Of a DNA stretch of 64,000 nt, positions 42,507 through 52,360 are shown one piece after another. The DNA is taken from NCBI RefSeq assembly GCF_006546825.1, contig NZ_VICC01000007.1, positions 168,014 to 232,013 on the forward strand, in the 5' to 3' direction. A program made the position numbers and the translations under genes. The stretch is from Actinomyces oris (GTDB lineage: Bacteria; Actinomycetota; Actinomycetes; Actinomycetales; Actinomycetaceae). Position 1 is the stretch's first letter; every line of letters begins with the position of its first letter. The notes below the pieces were generated by a model that was not told the origin of the DNA, ran no database searches, and saw only the letters and a program-made list of their open reading frames with translations.

Positions 42507-43904
42507 ATGCGCAAGGTCCAGACCGCTGCCCTGACGGCGGCGAGCCTGCTGGTGTTCAGCGGCTACTACAGCCTGGGCGATGCTCTCGACCTGCTGCCCG
42601 GCCCGGTGACGGTCGCCTACGCCGACGTCGCCCCCCGGCCCTTCCCGACGCCGGCCGCCCCCAGCGCCAAGACCGCCGCCCCCTCCGGCCTGGACCAGGG
42701 GGCTCCCACGCCCTCCAAGAATGCCCTGAGCGGCTACATCCAGGGTGTGGTCTCCGACGCCGCCCTGACCGGGGGGAATGTGACGGCCTCCGTCGTCGAC
42801 GTCGCCACCGGCGAGGAGCTGCTGGACCGCTCGGCCGCCTCCGGGGTGACGCCGGCCTCCACCAACAAGGTGCTCACCGCCTGGGCCGCCCTGTCCTCCA
42901 TGGGCCCGGGCCACACCCTCCAGACCAAGGCCGTCCTGGAGGGGCAGACCCTCACCCTCGTGGGCGGCGGTGACGTGCTGCTGGCCGAGAACGAGGGCAA
43001 CCCGAGCGCCACGGCCGGTCACGCGGGTCTGGGCGACCTTGCCCGCGCCACCGCCGAGAAGCTCAAGTCCCAGGGGACGACGTCGGTCTCCCTGAGACTG
43101 GACGACACCCTGTTCACCGGCCCCCAGTGGAACGAGAAGTGGGAGGCCGGCAACGAGCAGTACGTGGCCAAGATCCAGCCGATCATGGTGGATGTCTCGG
43201 CCACCCAGAACCAGGGCTACCCGGAGGACCCGGCCATGGAGGCCGCCCAGGCCTTCGCCAAGCACCTGAGCGAGGCCGGCATCACGGTCGACGGCGAGCC
43301 GACGCGCGCCGCAGCCTCCGGCAGCGCCCGGGAGGTGGCCTCGGTCTCCTCCGCCCCGCTGTCCGACATCCTCGCCGTGTCGCTCAAGAACTCTGACAAC
43401 ACGATGACCGAGGTCGAGGGGCGGCTCGTGGCCGCGCACGCCAAGGAGACCACCGACTTCGCCGGGGCCTCCAAGGCCGTGCTCGCCCAGCTGAGCAAGG
43501 ACGGCTTCGACACCTCCGGGGTGACGCTCCTGGACTCCTCCGGGCTGGCCAAGGGCAACAAGGTCCCCGCCCGGCTCCTGACCCAGATCATCACCAAGGC
43601 CGCCGGCGGCGAGGGCGGCTCGGCCGGACGCACCCTCATCGCCGACCTGCCCGTCGCCGCCCTGGACGGCACCCTGGGCAAGCGTCTGCACGACACTGCC
43701 GCGGCCGGGACGGTGCGCGCCAAGACCGGCTCGCTGGAGCAGACCGCCTCCCTGGCCGGGGTCGTCACCACCGCCGACGGGCGCCAGCTGGCCTTCGCGG
43801 TCATGACCAACGGCTTCCCCACCAACGGCGGTGGGGCACCCGCAGCCGCAGCCGCGATCGACAACCACTTCGTGGCGCCCCTGGCCTCGTGCGGATGCTC
43901 CTGA
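42507..43904 (+). CDS. dacB: D-alanyl-D-alanine carboxypeptidase/endopeptidase (PBP4 type)
   Basis: 465 residues. An N-terminal hydrophobic signal/anchor (about 8-30) and a Pro/Ala linker precede the penicillin-binding fold. Active-site motifs are present: S-T-N-K (SxxK) in TPASTNKVL, S-D-N in LKNSDNTMTE and KTG in RAKTGSLEQ. It trims or cuts peptidoglycan cross-links outside the membrane. GGAGG is 4-5 bases before the ATG. It begins the conserved dacB, DUF2342, (tilS), hpt, ftsH, folE block. Confidence 0.92.
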   Translation: MRKVQTAALTAASLLVFSGYYSLGDALDLLPGPVTVAYADVAPRPFPTPAAPSAKTAAPSGLDQGAPTPSKNALSGYIQGVVSDAALTGGNVTASVVDVATGEELLDRSAASGVTPASTNKVLTAWAALSSMGPGHTLQTKAVLEGQTLTLVGGGDVLLAENEGNPSATAGHAGLGDLARATAEKLKSQGTTSVSLRLDDTLFTGPQWNEKWEAGNEQYVAKIQPIMVDVSATQNQGYPEDPAMEAAQAFAKHLSEAGITVDGEPTRAAASGSAREVASVSSAPLSDILAVSLKNSDNTMTEVEGRLVAAHAKETTDFAGASKAVLAQLSKDGFDTSGVTLLDSSGLAKGNKVPARLLTQIITKAAGGEGGSAGRTLIADLPVAALDGTLGKRLHDTAAAGTVRAKTGSLEQTASLAGVVTTADGRQLAFAVMTNGFPTNGGGAPAAAAAIDNHFVAPLASCGCS

Positions 43905-43985
43905 GGGGTGCGGCGGCGTGTTCAGCGCAGCGGCGACAGGCAGGGGCTCAGACAGCCCGGTGAACTCGGCGAGAAAGGTGTCACG

Positions 43986-45224
43986 GTGACGACCCAGGGC
44001 ACAGCGGCGGGACTCGTCGACTGGCGCACGGTGGAGCGCCTGACCGCGCTCATTCCGGCGGGCCCCAGCGCCTCGCGCTCGGCGCGCGCCAGCTCGGTGG
44101 CGGTGCTGCGTCGCTCCGCCCAGGAGGCACCGGCCTGGGTTGCCAGGATCACCGGCCTGAACCGGGCGGCCCAGCAGGTCGCCGAGACCACGCGGGTCAG
44201 CGTCGTCGACCGGGCCGGGCTCGTGCGCGCCTCCATCCGGGCGCTGCGCGGCCTCATGGAGCAGGTGCCCGCCCCGCCGGCCTCGGAGGCGGTCCAGCTC
44301 GTCGGGGCCGCCGAGGTCGCCGGGGCGATGAGCCTGCTGGCCACCCGGCTCCTGGGACAGGTGGTGCCCGCGGCCCCGAGCGGGACCCGCGGTCACGGGG
44401 GCGGTAGCGCCGGCCCGGCTCACCCCTCCGGTGAGGGGGATGGCGAGGGCGACGACGTCGTGACGCCCGGTACCGGGCTGGCCCGTGACGTGACAACAGG
44501 TGGAGGCTGGGATGGGGCGGCGTCGCCGCACCTGCTGCTCGTGGCCCCCAACGTGCTGGCGGTGCGCCGCCAGATGGACCTGGACATGCTCGACCTGCCC
44601 GCCTGGGTCTGCCTGCATGAGATGACCCACGCCGTCCAGCTGGCCGCCGCTCCCTGGCTCGGCCCCTACCTGTCGGACTCCATGCGCATGGTGATCGGCG
44701 CCGTCGTCGAGGCCGCCTACGGCGGTGCCGACGGTGCCGGAAGCGCAGGCGACGGGAGTTCGCGAGGGCGGGGGAGTAGGCCGCGACGAGGCCGGATGGT
44801 GCGCCTTGCGGCGCGCGCCGGCCGCGGGCGGGTGCTCGAAGGTCTGATGAACGTCACGGATCGCGCCGAGGTCGCCTCCCTGGCGGCCGCGCTGACATTC
44901 CTGGAGGGACACGCCGAGGTCGTCCTCGATGACGTGCACCCCAACCGGATGCCCTCGGTCCACCGGCTCCGGGCCGTGCTCTCGCGCAGCCGCGCGGCCG
45001 ACGGCGGCATAGGCCCCGGCCCCGGGCTGGGCTCCCTCCTGCTGCACCGGCTCATGGGCCTGGAGGCCAAGGAGGCCCAGTACGCCGACGGCGCCGCCTT
45101 CGTGCGCAGTGTCGTGACCCGCATCGGGCACGAGGGGCTCAACACCGTGTGGACCGATCCCGAGCTGCTGCCCACGCCGGCTGAGCTCGCCCGCCCCGAC
45201 GTGTGGGTACGTCGCGTCAGCTGA
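43986..45224 (+). CDS. Zinc-dependent metalloprotease, DUF2342
   Basis: 412 residues. The zinc-binding helix HEMTH (in VCLHEMTHAVQLA) and a later EGHAE with conserved acidic residues fit the actinobacterial DUF2342 family, often labelled as coenzyme-F420 associated though this is not evidence of F420 use here. Two Gly/Ser/Arg-rich inserts (about residues 130-180 and 245-275) are not typical. The start at GTG 43986 follows GAAAGG. Position between dacB and hpt is conserved in actinobacteria. Confidence 0.85.
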   Translation: MTTQGTAAGLVDWRTVERLTALIPAGPSASRSARASSVAVLRRSAQEAPAWVARITGLNRAAQQVAETTRVSVVDRAGLVRASIRALRGLMEQVPAPPASEAVQLVGAAEVAGAMSLLATRLLGQVVPAAPSGTRGHGGGSAGPAHPSGEGDGEGDDVVTPGTGLARDVTTGGGWDGAASPHLLLVAPNVLAVRRQMDLDMLDLPAWVCLHEMTHAVQLAAAPWLGPYLSDSMRMVIGAVVEAAYGGADGAGSAGDGSSRGRGSRPRRGRMVRLAARAGRGRVLEGLMNVTDRAEVASLAAALTFLEGHAEVVLDDVHPNRMPSVHRLRAVLSRSRAADGGIGPGPGLGSLLLHRLMGLEAKEAQYADGAAFVRSVVTRIGHEGLNTVWTDPELLPTPAELARPDVWVRRVS

Positions 45225-45337
45225 AGTGCCAGGCCGGGGCCCGTTGTGGCAGGCTTATGGCGTCGGCGCGGACCGGTGGCCTCCCCGGCCCCGGTGAGCC
45301 CGCGCAGCCATGACGAGACATGAGGAAGGCAGGGCGT

Positions 45338-45892
45338 ATGGACGCCACGGACATGGGATCGGACCTTCAGCAGGTTCTCATCACCGAGGAGCAGATCGGG
45401 CAGCGCCTCGATGAGATGGCCGCGCAGATCGACGCGGACTACGCCGGTCGCGACCCACTGCTCGTCGGCGTGCTCAAGGGGGCCGTCTACGTCATGGCGG
45501 ACCTGTCGCGCCGGCTGCACATGAGCGCGCCGATGGACTGGATGGCGGTGTCCTCCTACGGCTCGGGCACCAAGTCCTCCGGCGTGGTGCGTATCCTCAA
45601 GGACCTGGACACCGATGTCACCGACCGGCACATCCTCATCGTTGAGGACGTCATCGACTCCGGGCTGACCCTGTCCTGGCTGGTGGGCAACCTGTCCTCC
45701 CGCGGCGCAGCCTCGGTGGAGATCGCCACGCTGCTGCGCAAGCCCGACGCCGCCAAGGTCGAGGTGGACGTCAAGTACGTCGGCTTCGATATTCCTACGG
45801 AGTTCGTCGTCGGCTACGGGCTGGACTACGCCGAGCGGTACCGCAACCTGCCGTTCATCGGTACGCTGCGCCCTGAGGTCTACGGAGGCTGA
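45338..45892 (+). CDS. hpt: Hypoxanthine phosphoribosyltransferase
   Basis: 184 residues. It salvages hypoxanthine and guanine with PRPP. The PRPP loop [11 protein letters not shown], the [16 protein letters not shown] block and [15 protein letters not shown] are diagnostic. ATG 45338 is preferred because AGGAAGG lies at good distance; ATG 45320 is possible. tilS, which usually stands just before hpt in actinobacteria, is absent: only 113 bases separate hpt from the DUF2342 gene. Confidence 0.94.
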   Translation: MDATDMGSDLQQVLITEEQIGQRLDEMAAQIDADYAGRDPLLVGVLKGAVYVMADLSRRLHMSAPMDWMAVSSYGSGTKSSGVVRILKDLDTDVTDRHILIVEDVIDSGLTLSWLVGNLSSRGAASVEIATLLRKPDAAKVEVDVKYVGFDIPTEFVVGYGLDYAERYRNLPFIGTLRPEVYGG

Positions 45893-46113
45893 CTGACCCA
45901 GGTCAACCTTGACAGAACCTGAGGGTAATACGGAAAAATAACGGGATGTGGCACCTAGACGCCGTCGTCGGACGGTGCTCAAGGAGCCCTGGAACTGCGA
46001 CGTGCCCCCTTTTCAAGGTGGTCGGAGTCGCGTACGTTACGTTAAGATAACAAGCGCAGGTCGCCGGTGGATGTCCCCTCCCGGCGGGTGATGTGGAAGG
46101 ACTATTGGTAACA

Positions 46114-47436
46114 GTGAAGAAGGCTGTGCGTCGACGCGCCCCGAGGCTGGTCGGCCTCGCCGGCGCGGTGGTGCTGTCGTCCTCGCTGAGCATCCCCATG
46201 ATGGCTCCGGTGGCGGCCGAGCCGACCCCCGGCGACACGTTTAACACGGTCGCTGAGATGGCGCAGGTCAGCGGGGCTTCCGGCACCCTGACCACCCTCG
46301 GCGACGAGGCGCCCGGTGACGGCGGTGGCCTGACCTACAACGTGGAGAGCACGAGTCCCGAGGGCGCGTTGGGTGCCGTCTCGGTCATACTGGCCGATGG
46401 CCAGTGGGCTGTGCCGCAGGGTCTCCCAGCCGGCCCGGCCGTTGGCGCGGACGGTACCGCCGCCAACGACGTCGTGGCCCGGACCCAGTCCTTCGTCAAC
46501 GCCGGCGGGTCCCTGATGTCGGACGCGTCGCGGCCCACGCCGCTGTCGGGAGCGAACGTGCGTGCCGGCGGCTCCGCCCCGTACGCGATCACCTCCTCAG
46601 CGCTGGTGGGCATGGTCCTCTCCGGCTGGGATTACTCGCACACCACGTATGCGGCGGACCAGAACACTCAGGTCGGCTACCGGGCCGACGTCGGGCAGGA
46701 CCTCTCCGGAAGCTGGAAGCCGGACGACCTGGCCGGCTGGTTCCACTCCCAGGGGCGCCTGTGGCTGAACACGGACGGCTCGATCAGCCCCGGGGACATT
46801 GTCTTCTTCTCCAACCCCTTGCCCGGGGGGCAGGGCGAGTCCGGCTCGGCTCCCGCCCAGTCCACGGTGTTCGGGAACGTCTACGACGTCGGCATTTACG
46901 TGGGTAACAACCAGGTGGTGCGGGCCTCGACGGGGACCGCCCAGGCGCAGACCCTGGACGCGCAGACGATGGCCGAGGTGGCTATGGTGGCGCGCCCGCA
47001 GTGGTCCGCCCCCGCTGGTGGCGCGCCCGCCCCGGCGGATCAGCAGCGCGCCGGCGCTGGTGGCGGCAGTGCGGGTGCCGGGGGTGGCGCTGCGACGCCG
47101 GCCCCGGAGGCCTCGGCGTCGGCCTCGTCTCAAGCGAAGCCTCAGCAGGGTCCGGCTGCGGGGGCCCCGTCCTCCAACGGCGGCTCAGTGCCGGACGGCG
47201 CGAGCGCCGGCTCGCAGTCCTCGAGCGGGGCTGGGAGCAGCGACCACAACGAGGTTGTGGTGGGTGCTGGTAGCAGCCAGGACGCGAAGGGGCGCACGAG
47301 CGCCGCTGAGCGGCCTTCGGCCCAGAGTGTCCGGGAGCGGTGGCTGCCGGTGACGGGTGTGGCGATCGGCGTGCTGTCCGTGGCCGCGATCCTGCTGTCT
47401 GCCGGCCTCGTCATCTTGCGTCTGCGCCGCGCCTGA
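46114..47436 (+). CDS. LPXTG-anchored protein with degenerate NlpC/P60 region
   Basis: About 440 residues. A signal peptide (about 1-37, KKAVRRRAPRL then a hydrophobic run) leads to a domain (about 70-305) that ends in SPGDIVFFSN and YDVGIYVGNNQVVRAS, typical of the NlpC/P60 fold. Where the family has the catalytic DCSG there is ITSSALVG, and the catalytic His before VGIYVG is Asp, so it is probably not an active hydrolase. A Gly/Ala/Ser-rich linker and a sorting signal LPVTG, helix, RLRRA follow, so sortase should attach it to the wall. The start is uncertain: GTG 46114 is used; the frame is open to 46093. It interrupts the hpt-ftsH neighbourhood. Confidence 0.75.
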   Translation: MKKAVRRRAPRLVGLAGAVVLSSSLSIPMMAPVAAEPTPGDTFNTVAEMAQVSGASGTLTTLGDEAPGDGGGLTYNVESTSPEGALGAVSVILADGQWAVPQGLPAGPAVGADGTAANDVVARTQSFVNAGGSLMSDASRPTPLSGANVRAGGSAPYAITSSALVGMVLSGWDYSHTTYAADQNTQVGYRADVGQDLSGSWKPDDLAGWFHSQGRLWLNTDGSISPGDIVFFSNPLPGGQGESGSAPAQSTVFGNVYDVGIYVGNNQVVRASTGTAQAQTLDAQTMAEVAMVARPQWSAPAGGAPAPADQQRAGAGGGSAGAGGGAATPAPEASASASSQAKPQQGPAAGAPSSNGGSVPDGASAGSQSSSGAGSSDHNEVVVGAGSSQDAKGRTSAAERPSAQSVRERWLPVTGVAIGVLSVAAILLSAGLVILRLRRA

Positions 47437-47581
47437 AGCGGGGGCGGGGCGGCTTGGTCGGCCCGCTCGGCCGGATCTTCCCGGCCACGCCCGGCGCGAA
47501 CGTGAGCAAGCGCAATGGGACCTTTGCCGTGCTATCCGCTAACGTCTGAGGAATCAGTATGTTGAAGGGACCTACCGCACG

Positions 47582-49657
47582 ATGAAAGATTCTGGGCGCG
47601 AGCCCGGCCGCAAGGACTCGGGGAAGCCGGGCAAGGCCGGTAAGAACGACCGCAACAAGCGCGACCGCAAGCTCCGCGACACCCTGGGCAACCCGTTCCT
47701 GTGGTTGGTGCCCTTCCTTCTGGTCGTCATCCTCGGCTGGGCCGTCTTCTCCTCGATGTTCGGCTACCGCACCATCGACACCTCCGACGGCCTGACGCTC
47801 CTGCGGGACAAGCCGGACACGATCAAGTCGATCACCGTCGTCGACGGCAACCAGCGTGTCGAGCTGGACCTCACCACCACCTATGTCCAGCCCAAGAAGA
47901 AGGGCATCGAGTCGCGCCCGGTGGGCAAGAAGGTCGAGTTCTCCTACACCGACGCCCAGGCCGAGCAGGTCGACCGTCTCGTGCAGGCCGCCGCCCCCAA
48001 GGAGGGCTTCAACTCCGTGGTGCCCACCACCAGCTGGTGGTCCTCCCTCATCCAGCTGCTCGTGCCGGCCCTGCTGCTGGGCGGCTTCATGTGGTGGATG
48101 CTGAGCCGCATGGGCGGCGGGCGCGGCGGCGCCATGGGCTTCGGCCGCTCCAAGGCGAAGGTCGGCTCCAAGGAGATGCCCGACGTCACCTTCGACGACG
48201 TCGCCGGCGAGGACGAGGCCGTCGAGGAGCTCGAGGAGATCCGCGAGTTCCTCTCCGAGCCTGAGAAGTTCCGCGCCGTCGGCGCCAAGATCCCCAAGGG
48301 CGTCCTCCTGTACGGCCCGCCCGGAACCGGTAAGACCCTGCTGGCCAAGGCCGTCGCCGGCGAGGCCGGCGTGCCCTTCTTCTCCATGGCCGCCTCCGAG
48401 TTCGTCGAGATGTTCGTCGGCGTGGGCGCCTCGCGCGTGCGCGACCTGTTCGACCAGGCCAAGGAGAACGCCCCCGCCATCATCTTCGTCGACGAGATCG
48501 ACGCCGTCGGCCGCCACCGCGGCTCGGGAACCGGCGGCGGGCACGACGAGCGCGAGCAGACCCTCAACCAGCTCCTGGTCGAGATGGACGGTTTCGACGC
48601 CAACACCAACGTCATCCTCATCGCCGCCACCAACCGCCCCGACGTCCTGGACCCGGCCCTCCTGCGCCCGGGCCGCTTCGACCGGCAGGTCAGCGTCGAG
48701 GCCCCCGACATGGCCGGGCGCGCCGCCATCCTCAAGGTCCACGCCCAGGGCAAACCCCTCAACGACGACGTCGACCTCGACCTCGTGGCCAAGCGGACCC
48801 CCGGCTTCACCGGCGCAGACCTGGCCAACGTCCTCAACGAGGCCGCCCTGCTCACCGCCCGCTCCAACGCCCACCTCATCGACAACCGGGCCCTGGACGA
48901 GGCCATCGACCGCGTCATCGCCGGCCCGCAGAAGCACTCGCGCGTCATGCGCGAGCACGAGAAGCGCGTCACCGCCTACCACGAGGCCGGTCACGCCCTG
49001 TGCGCGGCCGCCGGCGCCTACTCCGACCCGGTCACCAAGGTGACGATCCTGCCGCGCGGGCGCGCCCTGGGCTACACGCAGGTCATGCCTCAGGACGACA
49101 AGTACTCCACCACCCGCAACGAGCTGCTCGACCAGCTCGTCTACGCCATGGGCGGGCGGGCCGCCGAGGAGATCATCTTCCGCGACCCCACCACCGGCGC
49201 CTCCAACGACATCGAGAAGGCCACCGCCACGGCCCGCAAGATGGTCACCGACTACGGCATGACCAGCGCGGTCGGCGCCGTCAAGCTCGGCACCACCGAG
49301 AGCGAGACGGTCCTGGGGCTCAACGCCACCAGCCGCGACTTCTCCGAGCAGGTCGCCGCCACGGTCGACACCGAGGTCCGCTCTCTGCTGGATGCCGCCC
49401 ACCGGGAGGCCTGGGAGATCCTCACCCGCAACCGCGCCGTGCTCGACCAGCTGGCCGAGGAGCTCCTCAGCCGTGAGACGCTCCTGGAGAAGGACCTGGA
49501 GAGGATCTTCGAGGGCGTCGTCAAGCAGCCCGAGCGGCCCCTGTGGCGCAGCGACGAGTCGCTGCCCGTCGTCGAGGCCGCCCCCGCCAGTGACCAAGCC
49601 GGCGGTGAGTCCGATGACTCCCACGGTGCTGGCGACTTCTGGGGCTACAACCATTGA
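47582..49657 (+). CDS. ftsH: ATP-dependent zinc metalloprotease FtsH
   Basis: 691 residues. Two membrane helices (about 38-58 and 150-173) flank an external domain; then the AAA module with Walker A GPPGTGKT, Walker B IIFVDEID and the SRH region, and the M41 protease with HEAGH. It degrades membrane and short-lived cytoplasmic proteins. GAAGGGA precedes the ATG. The C-terminal tail is acidic and of normal length. Confidence 0.97.
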   Translation: MKDSGREPGRKDSGKPGKAGKNDRNKRDRKLRDTLGNPFLWLVPFLLVVILGWAVFSSMFGYRTIDTSDGLTLLRDKPDTIKSITVVDGNQRVELDLTTTYVQPKKKGIESRPVGKKVEFSYTDAQAEQVDRLVQAAAPKEGFNSVVPTTSWWSSLIQLLVPALLLGGFMWWMLSRMGGGRGGAMGFGRSKAKVGSKEMPDVTFDDVAGEDEAVEELEEIREFLSEPEKFRAVGAKIPKGVLLYGPPGTGKTLLAKAVAGEAGVPFFSMAASEFVEMFVGVGASRVRDLFDQAKENAPAIIFVDEIDAVGRHRGSGTGGGHDEREQTLNQLLVEMDGFDANTNVILIAATNRPDVLDPALLRPGRFDRQVSVEAPDMAGRAAILKVHAQGKPLNDDVDLDLVAKRTPGFTGADLANVLNEAALLTARSNAHLIDNRALDEAIDRVIAGPQKHSRVMREHEKRVTAYHEAGHALCAAAGAYSDPVTKVTILPRGRALGYTQVMPQDDKYSTTRNELLDQLVYAMGGRAAEEIIFRDPTTGASNDIEKATATARKMVTDYGMTSAVGAVKLGTTESETVLGLNATSRDFSEQVAATVDTEVRSLLDAAHREAWEILTRNRAVLDQLAEELLSRETLLEKDLERIFEGVVKQPERPLWRSDESLPVVEAAPASDQAGGESDDSHGAGDFWGYNH

Positions 49658-49708
49658 GCCGGCCCGGGCCCGGTGGGCCCGGCAGGTGCGGAGAGACAGA
49701 GGCTGACC

Positions 49709-50281
49709 ATGAGCTACGACGCCGAGGGCGTGCGGCGGGCGGTGCACGACCTGCTCGTCGCCATCGGGGAGGACCCCGAGCGCGACGGGTTGCGTGATAC
49801 CCCCGAGCGCATGGCGCGCGCCTACGCGGAGATGTTCGCCGGCCTCGACCAGGACCCGGCCGAGCACGTCGAGCGGGTCTTCGACGTCGGGCACGAGGAG
49901 ATGGTCCTCGTACGCGACATCCCCATGTACTCGGTGTGCGAGCACCACCTGCTGCCCTTCCACGGGTCGGCGCACGTGGGCTACATCCCCAGCGAGGACG
50001 GGCGCGTCACCGGCCTGTCCAAGGTGGCGCGCCTCGTGGACGGCTACGCCCGGCGCCCCCAGGTCCAGGAGCGGCTCACCCGGCAGATCGCCGACGCCCT
50101 CGTCGAGCGCCTCCAGTGCCGTGGTGTGCTCGTGGTCGTCGAGGCCGAGCACCTGTGCATGTCGATGCGCGGCGTGCGCAAGCCCGGCTCCAACACGGTC
50201 ACCTCCGCCGTGCGCGGCATCATGCGCAACGCCGCCACCCGCTCCGAGGCCATGAGCCTGGTCCTGGGCCGGCGGTCCTGA
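49709..50281 (+). CDS. folE: GTP cyclohydrolase I
   Basis: 190 residues. First enzyme of folate synthesis (GTP to dihydroneopterin triphosphate). Zinc ligands are in [12 protein letters not shown] and the later [22 protein letters not shown] and RPQVQERLT are conserved. It starts 51 bases after ftsH, as in other actinobacteria. The folP/folB/folK genes that usually follow are not here; the accessory region begins instead. Confidence 0.96.
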   Translation: MSYDAEGVRRAVHDLLVAIGEDPERDGLRDTPERMARAYAEMFAGLDQDPAEHVERVFDVGHEEMVLVRDIPMYSVCEHHLLPFHGSAHVGYIPSEDGRVTGLSKVARLVDGYARRPQVQERLTRQIADALVERLQCRGVLVVVEAEHLCMSMRGVRKPGSNTVTSAVRGIMRNAATRSEAMSLVLGRRS

Positions 50282-50536
50282 GCGCGGGCCGCAGCTATCG
50301 CCCCTCACTCTGGACGGTCTTGGGCCGCCGCCGGGAGTGCTGGGGGATGTACTGCTGAGATCTGAGAGTGTTCCTGGCCGGCACATGGCGCACTTCACTC
50401 GGGCTGGCGATTGCGCTGCGCGCTCGATCCCTGGTTGGCAGGGCCGGAGAACCGTGAAGTGAGGGGCTGAGGCTCTCGCCCAGCAGGCAGCACATCCTGA
50501 GTCTCTGTCTGCGGTCGAGGGCTACACTCCTAGAAT

Positions 50537-51115
50537 ATGATGAGGAGTGCTGATCGTGGTGAAGTCGATGTGGACGCCCGCGTGTACCGTTCTAAGGTGC
50601 GGATCGCTGAGGCGCTCTTTGAAAAGCTTGCGGTTTATGAGCTTGATGAGATCTCTGTATCAGAGGTAGTGGCCAAGGCGGGTGTATCTAGAAATACATA
50701 CTATCGCCACTTCTCCACGAAGAGGTCCGTCTTGACATTCTATATTGAGGAGTTGTTGAGAGAGTATCTCCAAGGTGTTGAAGAGCGCGGCATATCGGAT
50801 GTTGAGGGAATTCTCAACTATTATTTCTCCTTCTGGGGGGATCGCAAAGAGTATGTTATCCTATTGAGGAGGCGTCAGCTTTTGGATCTGGCGCTTGATG
50901 TGCAGCGAAAAAAGTTCCTAGAGGCGCTGCCGCACTCCGACCTTCCCTGGCATGGAGTCTCCGGAGTTGACGAAACTCTCGTGGATCTGCTGTTCGTTGG
51001 TGGAATGTGGAATATTCTCCTGCATTGGCTCGATCGTGGTATGGACCCGAAAGCTTCGGAGGTTGTCCGGACGTTTCTCGAGGAATTGTCGGTTTACGCT
51101 GAATGCTTGCCATAG
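50537..51115 (+). CDS. TetR-family repressor
   Basis: 192 residues. N-terminal HTH (about 22-68) with ISVSEVVAKAGVSRNTYYRHFSTK, followed by an all-helical ligand domain without recognised residues. AT-richer than the core genes. TACACT lies 8 bases before the ATG and no ribosome site is seen. It probably controls the efflux genes that follow, which are preceded by a 31-base inverted repeat at 51186-51216. The 255 bases before it hold no gene. Confidence 0.83.
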   Translation: MMRSADRGEVDVDARVYRSKVRIAEALFEKLAVYELDEISVSEVVAKAGVSRNTYYRHFSTKRSVLTFYIEELLREYLQGVEERGISDVEGILNYYFSFWGDRKEYVILLRRRQLLDLALDVQRKKFLEALPHSDLPWHGVSGVDETLVDLLFVGGMWNILLHWLDRGMDPKASEVVRTFLEELSVYAECLP

Positions 51116-51170
51116 TCGACTCCATCCTGAGGTCTTGATGCCTGTGAGCGGCCCGCATTGAGAGGTGAGG

Positions 51171-51216
51171 TTGACCTCCCTGTTATGTGGTACAGATTCT
51201 GCGAATCTGTGCCACA
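51171..51216 (+). promoter_or_regulatory. Promoter with TetR-type operator
   Basis: TTGACC (51171-51176) is a likely -35. Over and after the expected -10 lies an inverted repeat with 14-base arms, TGTGGTACAGATTC and GAATCTGTGCCACA, one mismatch, 3-base spacer (51186-51216). Size and position suit a TetR dimer pair blocking the promoter of the genes at 51294-53034. Confidence 0.6.
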
Positions 51217-51293
51217 AGTGCTGTGTGAGTGGAATGGGACGTGATTCCGGCATACAGTCCTCATCGACTGATGGGTCATCACTGGGAGGAAGA

Positions 51294-51797
51294 ATGTCGT
51301 TTCTGCTCGGCTACTGGGCGCTGCCGATCCTGTTTATTCTGCACGATTTTGAGGAGATGGTGCTTCTGCCTCTGTGGAAGCGGCGGTCGAAGTTTCGGGC
51401 GCTCCCCAATCAGGCAGATTATTTTGGGGAAACCAGAGATGGTTCGGCGTTTACGGTGGGGGTGCTGGAGGAGTTTGTTATTCTGTTGACTGTTTCTTAT
51501 GTGTGTTCGTTGACGCGAGGTGACGAGTTGTACTTGTGCTTCTGTGTGGCGTACAGCCTCCACTTTCTTATCCACTATAGAATGTGTTTCCGGTTCAGGG
51601 GGTATGTCCCGGGGGTTGTGACTGTCACTCTTCAGGTTCCGCTGATGTGGTTTATTATCTCCCACTACTGGAGGGTCAATATGTTGACAGTAGCATGTTT
51701 CATGCTGGTGATGGTGGTGGTCTACGGGAACCTGTACGTCATGCACCGTTTGATGCCGAGAATCGAGCGGCGCTTCGTCGGATACGCCCAGGGTTAG
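51294..51797 (+). CDS. HXXEE-domain membrane protein
   Basis: 167 residues, four or five membrane helices. The HxxEE motif is seen in ILHDFEEMVLLPLW, and a second conserved His block in YSLHFLIHYRMC. GGGAGGA precedes the ATG. The family has unknown function but often sits beside TetR regulators and efflux genes, as here. AT-rich codon use. Confidence 0.75.
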   Translation: MSFLLGYWALPILFILHDFEEMVLLPLWKRRSKFRALPNQADYFGETRDGSAFTVGVLEEFVILLTVSYVCSLTRGDELYLCFCVAYSLHFLIHYRMCFRFRGYVPGVVTVTLQVPLMWFIISHYWRVNMLTVACFMLVMVVVYGNLYVMHRLMPRIERRFVGYAQG

Positions 51798-51833
51798 TCG
51801 ACGAAAATGTCGCCACAATGTAGGGATGTATGT

Positions 51834-52244
51834 ATGGGCTCCACGTATAAGAAATTGCTGGTGGCCGTCGATGCCGGGCTGCTGCTCTACTGGGCGGCCG
51901 TCTTCCTCAATCTCATTCCCGAGCACCTGCGTTTCAAGGACTACTCCAACCAGGTCATCCAGGCCTGGAACTGGTCCTTCTTTCCGCTCGACGTGGCCGC
52001 CGCGCTGACCGTCTTCCTCGGCGCCCACCTGACGCGGGTGGGCAGCAGGATCGGGGACCTGGTGCTGACGGTCGGACTCATGCTCACCTTCTGCGCCGGG
52101 TTCATGGCGATCTCCTTCTGGTCCTTCTACCGTGACTTCGACCCGCTGTGGTGGGGGCCCAACGCCCTGCTCATGATCGTCCCGGCGCTCGCCTTCGGCT
52201 CCATGGTCTGCCGGCGGCTCGAGACCGCGGAGAACCGGGCGTGA
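51834..52244 (+). CDS. DUF5360-type membrane protein
   Basis: 136 residues, four membrane helices; the segment FKDYSNQVIQAWNWSFFPLDVAAALT is characteristic of this YvaD-like family. It lies 36 bases after the HXXEE gene in the same orientation, between it and the SMR pair. YvaD/YvaE-type neighbours (TetR, DUF5360, SMR) are known from Bacillus, supporting a joint efflux cassette. Exact role unknown. Confidence 0.75.
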   Translation: MGSTYKKLLVAVDAGLLLYWAAVFLNLIPEHLRFKDYSNQVIQAWNWSFFPLDVAAALTVFLGAHLTRVGSRIGDLVLTVGLMLTFCAGFMAISFWSFYRDFDPLWWGPNALLMIVPALAFGSMVCRRLETAENRA

Positions 52245-52360
52245 CGGTCAAGGACGTGCTCTGCCTGTCGACGTGGGGGAGCGTATGCCGCCCGGGCGCG
52301 CCCACAGGCCGGATGGTGCTCGGTGCGCTGAAGGAGCGCCCGGGGACATCGGGCCGTGGC

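Noticed and set aside
42249..45131. A 960-residue minus-strand open frame
   Set aside because: It lies opposite dacB and the DUF2342 gene and reads as Gly/Ala/Arg/Val-rich low-complexity sequence, as expected for an antisense frame in high-GC DNA.
47411..50398. A 995-residue minus-strand open frame
   Set aside because: It is antisense to ftsH and folE, with no recognisable domain and Leu/Gly/Asp/Val-rich composition typical of a shadow frame.
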